A stretch of DNA of 64,000 nucleotides, from positions 1,559,148,501 to 1,559,212,500 of the forward strand of contig CM057455.1 in assembly GCA_016271365.2 (NCBI GenBank), written 5' to 3'. The position numbers and the translations under genes are program-made. The notes below the pieces were generated by a model that was given only the letters and a program-made list of their open reading frames with translations, had not been told where the DNA came from and made no database searches. Source of the DNA: Neoceratodus forsteri. Lineage: Eukaryota > Chordata > Ceratodontiformes > Ceratodontidae. Positions 46,255 to 56,907 of this stretch are shown here, piece after piece. Positions within the stretch are counted from its first letter, which is position 1. Every line of letters begins with the position of its first letter.

Positions 46255-46735
46255 CAGAGGTTGCTAAGAAAGAGGACCGGTTGGACCACATTGGGCTCAG
46301 GGAGGGTGAGGGTGGTGGAACAGAGGCGCATCCCTCCAGTTGTACCTCTCCACAATTCCTATGCCAGTCTGGCAAAGTGTGGTTCCTCTATGGAGGCACC
46401 CGCAGTGGAGACCAAGGAGGATGCTGGGAACCTCCACAAAGGAGACCCACAGGAGGGTGGCAGGGGACCCTGCAGGGGAAGGAAACAACTCCTGGTGGGG
46501 GACTCCATTGTTAGGAAGGTAGAACTGGGGGAGGAAGGGGAGAGGGAGGTAAGGTGCCTGCCTGGCACCATGGCTTGGAGGGACAGGGAGCGAATCCTCA
46601 GGATTGCCGAGCAGCTGCACAGGGGAGGGAGCTGGATGTCATTGTCCACCTAGGGACAAATGACCTGGCCAAGAAAGGAATTAGAGAAGTGCAGGAAGAG
46701 TTTGTGGAATGGGGAGGGGCCTAGTCAAGTAGCAC
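46255..46735 (+). pseudogene. CR1 ORF1 with SGNH esterase-like domain
   Basis: QLLVGDSIVRKV carries the catalytic-Ser GDS block (codons 46498-46506), and VHLGTNDLAKKG the GTND block (about 46644-46676), separated by a frameshift near 46626. CR1-group ORF1 proteins are known to carry such an esterase domain. The 5' boundary of the ORF is not clear. Confidence 0.75.
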
Positions 46736-47166
46736 GCACGGTAACCTTCTCGGAGGTGCTGCCCATCTATGGCATAGAGAGGCTAGGTGTTCGCACCATG
46801 GGATTCAATCAGTGGTTGAAAAACTGGTGTGGAGCCTAGGATTTGGCTTCATAGGGACTGGGGGTCCACCTGGAGTGATGCAAGCCTATACTGGCATGAT
46901 GTGGCTGCATCTGTCCGGAGGGGAACCAGGATCCTAGGTGATAGGTTTAAATGTGCTTCATTGGCAAGCTTTTAAACTAGCCAAAGGGGAGGCACTGGAA
47001 AGGAGCAGGAAACCTAGACCCCCAAATAATCATGGTAGTAAGTGCGGCAAACACCAACATAGAGGTGTCGATAGGGAGAAGGGCAGTGGTAAATGGAGAA
47101 AATGACAAAGGCAAGAAGGACAGGGATGGGGCAAAAGGGAGTAAGGCCATCAGGAAATGAAAGGTA

Positions 47167-49620
47167 ATGAGTACCAATGCCTGTAGTCTGGGCAACAAGC
47201 TCCCTGAGCTGGTGGCCTTGATGGAAGAGGGATGCCTGGATATTGTAGCAGTCACAGAAACATGGTACACAGAGAACCATAACTGGGATGTTAACATACC
47301 AGGTTACATAACCTACAGGAGAGACAGGCAGGGGAGAAGAGGGGAAGAGTAGCCTCATATAAAGGAAGGGATAAAAGCAACTGAACAAAAGAGTAAACAG
47401 GAAGGAGGGAGGCACTGTGGGTCACCTTGGAGACTGGAAAGGGCACTCAATCCGCACAGGGTTAGTACAGACCCCAGTCAGGGGAGGAATGGACAAGATA
47501 TGATAGAAGGCATTCTTAGAATGGCAGAGAAAGGGAGATACTATTGATGGGAGACCTGAATATGCCAGATGTTAACTGGAGCACATTTGCTGCAGCCACA
47601 TCCAAGAGCAGGGCCATTCTTGATGCCCTACAGGTGGCAGGCATTAGACAGCTAGTTTCAGAACCAACTCGTGAGGGAGCAATCTTAGACCTCGTACTCT
47701 CAAACGGGGACAGTGAGAGGATCTCAGATCTAGAAGTGGGTTGCCATCTGAGGACCAGTGACCATCAAACAGTGCGGTTCACGTTAAACTCAGCTACAGA
47801 GTCAAGCCATACAAAAGTGAGGGTACTGGACTTTAGGAGAGCTGACTTTGGCAAGATGGGAGAGTGCCTCAGAAAAGCACTAGCAAACAGGCCAGAAGGA
47901 GGTGTGGAGCAACAATGGGGAATCATCAAAACTGCCATCTCAGAGGCAACAAGCCTTTGTGTGAAGCAAATAAACAAATCAAAACAAAAGAAAAAGCCAC
48001 TATGGTTCTTAAAAGAGGTGGCTGTGAAAGCCAGGAAGAAAAAGATAGCATTCCGGAAGTATAAGGAAACACAGAAGGAGCAGGACAGAGAGCTGTACCA
48101 GTTAAGGCAGAAGGAAGCAGGGAGGGAAGTCAAATAGCAAAAGGCCCAAACTGAGGAAAGATAGCCAACCAGTTAAGAAGGGGGATAAAACCTTTATAGG
48201 TACACCAACGAGCATAGAAAGACAAAGGGAGGATAGTCAAGCTGAATAGAATGAGTGGGTGGGCAGAGGGGACAGTAAAAAGCAGGGATACTGAACGAAT
48301 ATTTCTGCTCAGTATTCACAAAAGAGGAGGGGGAAGTGCCTAATCCAATTAACAGAAGCACTCTTGATAGGGGGGTCGATCCCAGTCCTTTCACAGAAGA
48401 AAGGGTTCTGCAAGAACTCCTAAAACTGAAGATGGACTAAGCAATGGGTCCTGATGGAATTCACCCCAGAATTCTAAAAGAATTAAGGGAGGAACTAGTG
48501 AAACCACTGGCTACTCTTTTTAATAAATCATGGGAGGATGGTGTGGTACCCGAGGAATGGAGGAAGGCGGATGTGATTCCCCTTCACAAAAGTGGGACCA
48601 AAACAGAGGCAGGAAACTACAGACCTGTCAGTCTGACCTCTGTGGTAGGGAAAGTGATGGAGTCACTTCTGAAGGAAAGAATAGTTGAGTACCTAGAGGC
48701 CAGTGGAGCACAGGACCCAAGGCTGCATAGATTCACAGCGGAAAGGTCATGTCAGACGAATCTAATAGATTTCTTTGACTGGGTGACCAAAGTAGTAGAC
48801 CAGGGAGGGGCTGTGGACATGGCCTACCTAGACTTTAGCAAGGCATTTGACAAAGTCCCACACAAAAGATTAATAGTCAAATTAACCAGCCTGGGTGGGT
48901 CCCAGGGTGGTAGCCTGGTAAAACATTGGCTGCACAACAGAACACAGAAGGTAATTGTAAATGGAGTCCACTCTGAAAAAAGAGAAGTTACTAGTGGGAT
49001 ACCGCAGGGTTCAGTATTGGGTCCAGTCCTTTTTAATGTCTTCATCAGTGACATTGCAGAGGGACTGGAAGGAAAAATATGCCTTTTTGCAGATGACACA
49101 AAGATCTGCAACAGGGTTGATACGCAAGGAGGCGTGGAAAGGATGAAAAGGGACTTGGCAAGGTTGGAGGAATGGTCAGAAGTAGGGCAGCTAGGATTCA
49201 ATGCAAAGAAGTGCAAAATAATGCACCTGGGAAACAAGAACCCAGGGGAAGAATACACAATGGGTGGAGAGGTAGTAACAACAACAAAACAGGAAAGGGA
49301 CCTGGGGGTAATCATATCAGATGACCTTAAGGTTAGCAAGCAATGTGAGAAGGCAGTAGGGAGGGCTGTGGGTATACTGGGATATATAGGGAGAGGCATC
49401 AGCAGCAGAAAACAGGAAGTTGTTATCCCTCTGTACAGATAGTTGGTGAGACCCCATCTGGAGTACTGTGTGCAGTTCTGGAGACCCCATCTCCGCAAGG
49501 ACATAGACAGGATAGAGGTAGTCCAGAGGAGGGCAACTAAAATGGTGCAGGGTCTGCAGGAGAAGCCATATGAGGAGAGACTAAGGAGCTTAATATGTAT
49601 ACCCTAAGGAAAGAAAGGAG
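47167..49620 (+). pseudogene. CR1 ORF2: endonuclease and reverse transcriptase
   Basis: Endonuclease blocks: NACSLGNKLPELVALM and VAVTETWY (47167-47352), MMGDLNMPDVNWS and TSDHQTVRF (47544-48137). RT from 48444: MGPDGIHPRILKELREEL, VPEEWRKADVIPLHKSG, LDFSKAFDKVPHKRL, SGIPQGSVLGPVLFNVFI, CLFADDTKICNRVD (FADD 49086-49097). After a TAG at 49441 the coding resumes as [18 protein letters not shown] and [19 protein letters not shown]. Breaks: frameshifts between about 47350 and 47544 and between 48137 and 48444, plus the late stop. Catalytic residues seem intact. Confidence 0.88.
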
Positions 49621-49975
49621 AGGGGGACATGATAGAAACTTAAGTACCTCAGTGGAATCAACAAAGTCCAAGAGGGTAGCATCTTTCAGAAAAAGAGACT
49701 TGCAAGAACAAGGGACACAATTTAAAGATAGAGGGAGAGGCTGTTCAGGGCAATGTGAGAGTACTATTTCACAGAGAGGGTAGTGGATGTATGGAACAGC
49801 CTTCCTGAGGAGGTTGTGGGTCTAAAACTGGTGGAGAATTCAAGAATGCATGGGATAGACATAAGGCCAATTCTTAAAGGGTAGGAAGAAGAAGGTTGGT
49901 TAACTAGGATCTACGGCCTATCTTGTAGGTAGGGAAATGGGCAGACTAGATGGGCCAAGCGGTCCTTATCTGCCG

Positions 49976-51271
49976 TCAAAGTCTATGAAGAGCTGAGTCA
50001 ATGTCAGGGGCGCGCTGGATAGGGGACCAGTCTAGCTGGGCTAGGTATTGTTTTAATTTTCTGAGGCCGCCGGGACATAAACGGTGGCATAGAGTGGACT
50101 GGGACACTGGCTTCAGAGTGGAGGATGACCAGAGACAGAGGACTGGGAAGTGATCGCTAAGAGAGTCGGCAAGGACAGTGACATCCTGGATTTTGTAGGG
50201 CCGGTTAGATATAACAACATCTAGGAAAGTGCTGCTGCCAGTAGAGTGGTTGAATCTGGTGGGCTGGGTGATTAACTGGGACATATCCAGGGCAGCAAAG
50301 GAGTCCCTTAAATGGGAGGCAGTGGAGGCATGCCAGTTAACATTGAGATCACCTAAGATGACTTGCTCCACCTTGTGAGGGAAAGATGTGAGGTAGTCAA
50401 TGAGGAACTGGACTGCTTGGTTTTGATTCCTCGGGGGTACATAGGAGACTGTGAGGGACAGAAGGCCTCAGGTGGGGTCAGATGTGATTTTTAAGGTGAG
50501 GGCTTGGGTTCCATAATCAAGTTTAGGAGCTGGGAGTGCCTGACCTACAATGGAGTCCCGTATGAGTAGTGCGCAAACACCTCCGCGTTTGCCTACTTGA
50601 TCTTGCCTGTAGATGGTATATCCAGGGAGGGTGATAGTGGAGTCAGGGGTGGATTTGGAGAGCCAAGTCTCTACCAGAGCAATTATGTCAGGCTGATGTT
50701 GAACGACCCAGCACTGGAGGGTAGCAGATTTCTTTAGGATACTGCAAATGTTTAAGGATGCAAAGTGGAGGTCAGTTGCAGTACAGGGTTTAGAAGGGCT
50801 GGAAGTCATAGGTCCTGGGTTTGGGTGTACATTATCAGATAATAATAGCAGTGTAATTATTCTAGTTTGTGGCAGGTGGCGATGGAGACCCTTGGGTCGA
50901 CACCAGGGTGAGGACTTTACAATCAGGGTGCATGGGCTAGATAAAGTGCGAAGGGTGGGAATGATAGGGGAGTGCTGAGTCAGGTCAGACCTTGGAGGGC
51001 AGAGGGAGCGGGGATGTTGGCAGGGTGAAGGTGTTGGGGGGGGGGGTCCACAGGTGTCTCGACGGTGGGAGAGGGCCGAGTCACTGTGGGGTAGTCTGGA
51101 GATGAGGTGCCTAGTGTGGAGGAAAGGTGCTCCGGTCAGTGTGAGGTCTGTACCATGAGGGTGAAGGACAGCAGACTTAGAAATGGAGTGTAGGTACCCA
51201 TAGCAGCTGAGCAGTAAAGGAAGAGTGCCAGGAGTAGTAGACAGTAAGGAGATGTAGAGCAGCTTTGGCAC
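49976..51271 (-). pseudogene. LINE N-terminal region and endonuclease (copy 2)
   Basis: The 5' fragment (50468-51271) contains LLLLSDNVHPNPGP, then LHFASLNICSILKKSA, DIIALVETWLS and YRQDQVGKRGGVCALLI. The second (49976-50371) contains VILGDLNVNWH, LITQPTRFNHSTGS, FLDVVISNRP and LSDHFPVL. These are the conserved blocks of the jockey-type endonuclease, including GDLN and SDH. A frameshift or deletion separates them (50372-50467), and the end abuts the CR1 insertion. Confidence 0.85.
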
Positions 51272-51862
51272 AGTTGGGGGGAAAACCCCTCTAGTGGGCG
51301 AAGAGTATAAGCTGCAAATGGGAACAATCAGTATTAATCAGTAGAAAAGGGAGGGGGCAAAGACTGATGAATAGTGATAGACTGACCACATAATAAGTGA
51401 GATGAGACAGGAACTGTATTGTGTTGGATTGGGTGAGTGTGCATATAACTGGGCCCTCTAGTGGCTAAAAGACATAATCTGCTAATGGAAAAGTCAAAAA
51501 AAAAAAAAAAAGCAACAGGCAGGGAGGTTCTGAAGCAAGTTCTGAAGAGAAATTAACAGTTTGGGAGGGGCTGAGAATTAAACAGAGATAGTTTAAGCAG
51601 GGAAGTCCTGAAGCAAGTTGGGGGTTGAGGAGGACACTGCAATATGCTCAACAGGAGAGAGCAGTAGCCTCAATACAGTTGTGGAAGCCTTTATCAGTCA
51701 TGTTAACATATTTTTGGCAGAAACAACCTCAATCCTGGAGAGAAGGCCTCAGTCTTGTTAGCCTGGAATTAATATTTAACTTTAAAAAGCAGACACCTTT
51801 TACATTTCAGAACTGAAGTACTTTTTTTTTCCATTTTGCTAATTAGAAGATATTCCCCCAAA

Positions 51863-52600
51863 CAGTACTAGGTGTGATGTGTGGAACAGTACTCTACCTG
51901 CAGACCGACACAGTCCATTCCTGTCGTACCTCATCAGTACTGTGACCTCACTGATTATGGCATCATGGCTCGAGCCACTCTGCTACAGGCAGATTGATTA
52001 TCTGTGATGTCACTGATTATGGCATCATGGCTCGAGCCACTCTGCTACAGGCAGATTGATTATCTGTGATGTCACTGATTATGGCATCATGGCTCGAGCC
52101 ACTCTGCTACAGGCGGATTGATTATCTGTGATGTCACTGATTATGGCATCATGGCTTGAGTCACTCTGCTACAGGCGGATTGATTATCTGTGATGTCACT
52201 GATTATGGCATCATGGCTCGAGCCACTCTGCTACAGGCAGATTGATTATCTGTGATGTCACTGATTATGGCATCATGGCTCGAGCCACTCTGCTACAGGA
52301 GGATTGATTACCGGTGATGTCACTGATTACGGCATCATGGCTCGAGCCACTCTGCTACAGGCAGATTGATTACCTGTGATGTCACTGATTATGGCATCAT
52401 GGCTCGAGCCACTCTGCTACAGACGGATTGATTACCTATGATGTCACTGATTATGGCATCATGGCTCGAGCCACTCTGCTACAGGCGGATTGATTATCTG
52501 TTATGTCACTGTCAGAGTGGTGAGGCCACAGTGCTGATGATGTATGAAGGGGAACTGAACTAGATACATCAGCCTACAGGTTACATCACACCTACTACTG
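51863..52600. mobile_element. MITE-like element with terminal inverted repeats
   Basis: The left terminus 51863-51880 and right terminus 52583-52600 are reverse complements at 17 of 18 positions (core TAGGTGTGATGT). It has no coding capacity; most of the interior is a minisatellite. Target duplication not identified. Confidence 0.6.
51949..52506. repeat. Minisatellite: nine exact-length 62-bp units
   Basis: The word CACTGATTA starts or nearly starts at 51949, 52011, 52073, 52135, 52197, 52259, 52321, 52383 and 52445, always 62 apart, with a partial tenth unit at 52507. Units differ by a few substitutions and no indels. Each contains a CTCGAG (TTGAG in one unit) and GATGTCACTGA. Confidence 0.97.
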
Positions 52601-52934
52601 CCCGATAGAAAACCTAATGAGAAAAAGGAAAAATAAAAATACTTAAGAAATGAAAAGTAAAACAGGCTACTTGGCTATTTTTGGCACTACAAGCTCTTTA
52701 AATTTGGTGAAGCCTATAAGAACAATGTACAGTAGCTGTGCAGCTGCATTGCCCATCCAGCCAAACTGTTGTGCCATGTGGCGAGTTAAAATGTAAACTG
52801 CCCACTGACACATATGTTGTCTTGTCCCAGTAAATGGTTTGCCTTACTTGCAGACCCCAGATATTTCAGATCATGATTCAACAGGTAAGGAACCTTGACA
52901 AAGCATTCCAAAACTGGGACTTGGGGTCACTTAC

Positions 52935-53146
52935 CACGACAGTTTTTCGCAGCAACAGCATCACCATAGTAGCCTTCTGCACACCTTTCACAATATCTAC
53001 CCACTGTGTTCTGAATACATTTGAGACACTCGCCAGTAACCGAATCACAATGGCCAGGTTCTAATGGTTCCACATTGCCATTGCAGTCACAGGGAATACA
53101 TGACCCTCCAGGCACTGATGGGTTTCCATAGTAACCATCTGCACAT
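52935..53146 (-). CDS. LAMA1: LAMA1 exon: laminin EGF-like modules (PSVPGGSC to AAKNCR)
   Basis: 212 nt: one base completing a split Arg codon, 70 codons, and one base passed to the next exon. It encodes CADGYYGNPSVPGGSC, then a complete LE module with CDSVTGECLKC and CERCAEGYYGDA, ending AAKNCR. Cysteine spacing follows the eight-cysteine LE pattern. The acceptor is TTGCAG (AG at 53148-53147) and the donor G/GTAAGT (GT at 52934-52933). This is the exon with the clearest resemblance to LAMA1. The next intron, 52934 back to 41359, is 11.6 kb and holds a LINE with a nested CR1, plus a minisatellite element. Confidence 0.95.
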
Positions 53147-53757
53147 CTGCAACACATACACAGGTTTCAAGTCAGCACACTAGCAACACTTAAAGACATT
53201 TCCCAGAAAGAAAAAAAAAGTGTTTTGTTACATTTATAACTGTTAGGAGAATGGAAAGTGAGCATCCCAAAAAGACATGCGTCAAGTTCATGCATGACAA
53301 GTGCTCTAGGGAAGAAGAGTGTGATTTCATGTAAAACCATTAGCTATATTTCATTAGATTTAGCTGTCACTCCTGAGGGGAAAAAGAAAGCTTCTAGCCA
53401 CAGTGTCGTATTTCTCTCTTCGGTTAACCTTTCCATATTGACAAATGCAGACTCTCAACTTCATGATATTGAAAGAATGTTGCTGTGACATGCGAACAAG
53501 AAAGGAAAACAAATGATACTGAACTATAAACTTCTTAACTAGCTTTTGCACGAGTCAAATGAGTACAGGTCACAGTCTTTCAAACGAGGAAATTACATAC
53601 TTTATTGAGAACATCCTTGTTTGGAAACACAAATCTTCCAGCAGTAGCTTTAGTTGAGTTGAAGCCGACTGCCAGTCGGCTGTCAGTTTGTTACAGTGGT
53701 TGTAGCATACCCGTCTGAAGCACTGAGGAATGCCTGTGATTTAGTTGTAACTATTAC

Positions 53758-53844
53758 CTTTCACATCGGGGTCCAGCATAGCCCGGCAAGCACTGGTCAC
53801 AGATCACGTCTCCGGCATTGTCCAAGTGGCAGGTAGGACTGAAA
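53758..53844 (-). CDS. LAMA1: LAMA1 exon (first in window): end of laminin IV / start of LE module
   Basis: Encodes about 28 residues with FSPTCHL near the start and CDQCLPGYAGPRCE near the end, the half EGF module that follows the first laminin IV domain. The donor is AG/GTAATA (GT at 53757-53756). The last codon is split after two bases and completed as Arg by the next exon. The acceptor is ambiguous: two AGs lie 6 nt apart (53846-53845 and 53840-53839). The outer one keeps Phe-Ser before Pro-Thr-Cys, which fits laminin alpha-1 family sequence as I recall it, so I chose it; the inner one would shorten the exon to 81 nt without changing frame. The intron to the next exon is only 611 bp. Confidence 0.85.
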
Positions 53845-54383
53845 CTGAAGAAATGATGAGCATCATTAAGATGAGTGGCGTGTCAAAGTAGTATGTCAAA
53901 CTTTCACCTAGCTGCTGATATCTGACCCCCCTCCGCTTTCTCAGGTTTCCCAAGAAGCATGACAGATTGCATACAGTGGTGCTGTTCAACTTTCACAGTT
54001 CAAGATGCCTGATTAAATTACAACAAAAAACAAGGATGGAGCTGTCACTGGACCATATAGATTAGCATGTTTTTTTCTTGAATGTACTTGGAAACCAGTC
54101 TGTGTATGTCCCAATCTGCCTTCCCTGGGAAATACATTTAAAAACTGTTGCATCTTAACAGGATTGGGTTTATGCCATTGCAAAGTAAGAGGGTGACCTC
54201 TAGAGAACTTCCAACACCGCCCTGAGACACCTCATACTCCAAAACATACAAAGAACCTAAACCAGACTTAATATAAATCGCAGGTCATGTCTGTAGATGT
54301 GCTAGTCCTAGAGCAACTCGATTTGTTGAAGACTGTAATATCTTTTATTGGACCAACACTGTTAATTAGCATGATGTTTTATG
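53845..54383. other. LAMA1 intron, no feature recognised
   Basis: Intron directly upstream (gene sense) of the exon at 53758-53844; a short GCCGACT/AGTCGGC hairpin occurs in the neighbouring intron near 53670. Confidence 0.5.
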
Positions 54384-55808
54384 TGTAACCCCCCCCATTA
54401 CCCGGGGTTACTAGAATCCCAGTAAGACCTAGTGGTAGGCAGGGAAGGCAGCTTGTGAAACTCCAGTTAAATGGATTTCACGCTGTCTCACTCTGTTCTC
54501 AGTCTCAGCTGAGACTGAGGGATGACATAATTTAGAACTGTCGCAGCTGCATAAGCCACACTGGAATGTTGCAGTTGGAGGTTAGAGTAGAACGTTGGGG
54601 AATTTGAAGTCAGTCTGTGAGTTGAGTAGAGTCTGTGCAGTCAGTAGAAGAGGTGCTCCGCTGTAAGCAGGCCCTCAGAGCTCTAAGCTCTGTCAAAGAG
54701 CTATTTTTTGTTGTGTAGGTGTGTGTTCTCACCTGAAGAGGAACACAAGAAGAGCACACTGAAGTGGTGGAGACCGCTTTCAGTGGTTCAGGGCCCCAAC
54801 CCTGCGGTGATGGGGAGAAGAATCAGCCTGCTTCCAGGGGCAACCCCCCTGGTCCGGCTAGGGAGAAAGAAGCTGCCCGATTTAAGTTTGTGCTGAAACA
54901 CCAGAAGCTCTGGACGAGAGTTCCTTCAGGAGAAAACACCTGTGGGGCACCTGCAACCAAGGGGTGAGTTTGCTCTGCTAAATGGCCATTGTTTTCACCT
55001 GAATCAAGATGAAGTTAAAGGGACTGTTACTGTGGGGTCAGGAAAAGACAGCCAAGTACAGTTTGGAAGAGGTGGGGATTGGACTGCTTAACTCAGTGGG
55101 GGGTCTAGAGTAATGGACACAGCCTCTTATTAAGTATGTTCAAGTTCAGCACAAATGGGATGTAAAGACAGCAGATTGAATGTGGCATACATTTAAAAAG
55201 AATCTACACAGCAAAGTGTTTTAAAGGATGAGGTGTTATAGTCCAGAGAAATGGCCTGGTATGAATTATGGGAGCGAGAGGTGGGTGACCCCCCATCAGT
55301 AGTAACCAAATTCACCTCTACGGATTTGCTCTGGGACACCTGTTGCTTTCTCTCAGGTACTTGACCAATGCCTGAGGAAAGTACCCAGACGTGGGATTGA
55401 TGAGGAAGATTCCCTTATGGAGCAGAAGTGCTCATAGGTGGTTTAGGGAGCCACCAGTAAATGTTTCCATGCAAGTTCGGGCTGTGTGCCCAGTATGTTT
55501 CAGAGCCTGAGGGCTAAAGTGATGAGGATGTGTTCTGGTCTCCTTAAATCTGCATTACCAGGAGTGTAGCCCCATGGGGGTCCATCTATGCTTTGTTTAT
55601 TCTGTTGGATATGAATAAAAGCCACACTTTAGAATCCCACTTCTGGTATTGGACATTACAGTTATTGCTTCCTTTGTCCGGAGTTACTTGGGTGCCCCTG
55701 TGGAGTAGCCAAACCTAGCCAATGTGCCGAGTGACACATTCCTCCCTGAACCCAGCCCACCAGGTAGTGCTGTCAAGATAGAAACGGCGTACCTGGGTGG
55801 GGGTTACA
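54384..55808 (+). mobile_element. Solo-LTR-like element, 1.4 kb
   Basis: Starts TGTAACCCCC and ends GGGGGTTACA, a perfect 10-bp inverted terminus in TG...CA form. An AATAAA signal (GAATAAAAGCC) lies near 55612, about 200 bp from the 3' end, as in an LTR. No coding domain. Flanks give no clear duplication if TG/CA are the ends (TATG against TGTG); if each end is one base shorter, ATGT flanks both sides. A DNA-transposon alternative is therefore open. Confidence 0.6.
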
Positions 55809-56326
55809 TGTGCAAGCTATTGAAACTGCCCTGTTTCTTCAGCTAAATCACAAAGGTCCCTTGGTCAGGTGTATTAGTCTGCTTTCCCACTCAGGAATGT
55901 GTGGATGCTTCCTCGGTGTCACTGCTCCCAGCTGCTGTGTGTTTAGCCTTTATACCAGGACTTGGCATGCCCCTGTTTATTTCCCAAAGGTTGCTCCATT
56001 ACCAGAGAAAAGTATGCAAAATCATGAAACAAGAACAAACTGTATATGAAGCAGCTGCATTTAGCAAATTAGAGAAGAAAGCATTCACAGAGGTCTCTAA
56101 AAGTGAGGGACAGCGACTATCTAAAGTTGTTCTTGCTGCCTGGGCAGAGGGTACGCTGCTCTACAGCTTGAGAAACTGCAACTACTTTTTACCTTACGAC
56201 ATCTCTTGCTCAGAAAATTTCTGTTAACTGCTAAAAGATATTTTAATATGTACTTTAAAAGTACTTATGAGTATCAAGACAGTTCTGGGACCAGTCAGAT
56301 GCACAAGGTTAAAGAATGAACAGAAA
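55809..56326. other. LAMA1 intron, no feature recognised
   Basis: An open frame at 55901-56227 has no recognisable motif. Confidence 0.4.
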
Positions 56327-56907
56327 ATGTACAGTTACATAAGAACTTACCATAACAGTAGATCTTCAAAGAGAATCTCTCATCAGACCACACCTATTTA
56401 ACTATAGCCATCAGACATTAGGACCACACGGAAACCTTTTCACTAGCAGTCTTTTAGGGGCCACCCATGCCGATATCATGCGTCTATGTCCTCACCACAT
56501 AAATGTGGGCGGCCCCACGCCCTCCTCAGTTCCCCCGCTGGAGACCATACACAGAGGACCTCCTCTTGGGAACCAAGGGAAAGCTAGAGATTCCTGCCAT
56601 TAGGCAATGTGAAACATAAGGTAGACTATCCTGAAGAGGGACAAACAAGGACTGAGAAGCCCCAAGACCAAGGGGGATGGAGGGTAGGACGGCATGGCCT
56701 GAGGAAAGAGATTCTCTCGAAGACTTACTGTTACAGTACATCCTTTATGTAACTGTACTATCTTCTTTGAGGATATCTCTTTCATCAGGCCACTCCTATG
56801 GAACAAGTCCCAAGCAGTACTGACAGAGAGACAGTCTGGGAGGCTGGAGATTATAGGCCTAAGAAAGAAGGCCTTGAAGCACAGCCAAGCTGAAGCCTGC
56901 CCTTCTC

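Larger units (their letters stand above)
46255..49990 (+). mobile_element. CR1 LINE copy 3, near full length
   Basis: 3.7 kb, with an ORF1 esterase-type region, an ORF2 endonuclease and RT, and the shared 3' end (ATGGGCCAAGCGGTCC, then TATCTGCCGTCAA) at about 49950-49985. It lies in reverse orientation inside LINE copy 2. It is the best-preserved CR1 in the window. Confidence 0.9.
43800..51560 (-). mobile_element. L2/Rex1-like LINE copy 2, split by CR1
   Basis: Same group as the LINE at 12965-17390. Coding on minus runs from 51271 (N-terminal region and endonuclease) to 49976, then after a 3.7-kb CR1 resumes at about 46185 (linker, RT) and ends near 44440; the 3' UTR reaches about 43800. Without the insert it is about 4 kb and close to full length. 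Confidence 0.82.
5378..53844 (-). other. LAMA1: LAMA1 gene, partial (7 internal exons, 6 complete introns)
   Basis: Gene-level entry. Seven minus-strand exons of 87, 212, 107, 181, 137, 237 and 144 nt (5' to 3') join without a frame break into 1105 nt of coding sequence. All introns start GT and end AG. The product is a run of cysteine-rich laminin EGF-like modules. Short stretches such as PSVPGGSC, CDSVTGECLKC, AAKNCR, HTQG-KCE and FALRADNP match laminin alpha-1 better than alpha-2 as I remember the families. Laminin alpha-1 is a secreted chain of the basement-membrane heterotrimer laminin-111; this part forms the rod of the short arm between the two laminin IV domains. Complete introns in gene order are about 0.6, 11.6, 16.1, 4.3, 8.5 and 6.3 kb. 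The upstream exon is not seen up to 64000 and the downstream exon is not seen below 5378. I saw no sign of pseudogenisation. Confidence 0.93.

Noticed and set aside
48824..49504. 226-codon minus-strand open frame
   Set aside because: Antisense shadow of CR1 copy 3 reverse transcriptase on plus.
51949..52506. Regularly spaced 62-bp repeats considered as a CRISPR array
   Set aside because: Units are contiguous with no unique spacers, and the genome is eukaryotic.
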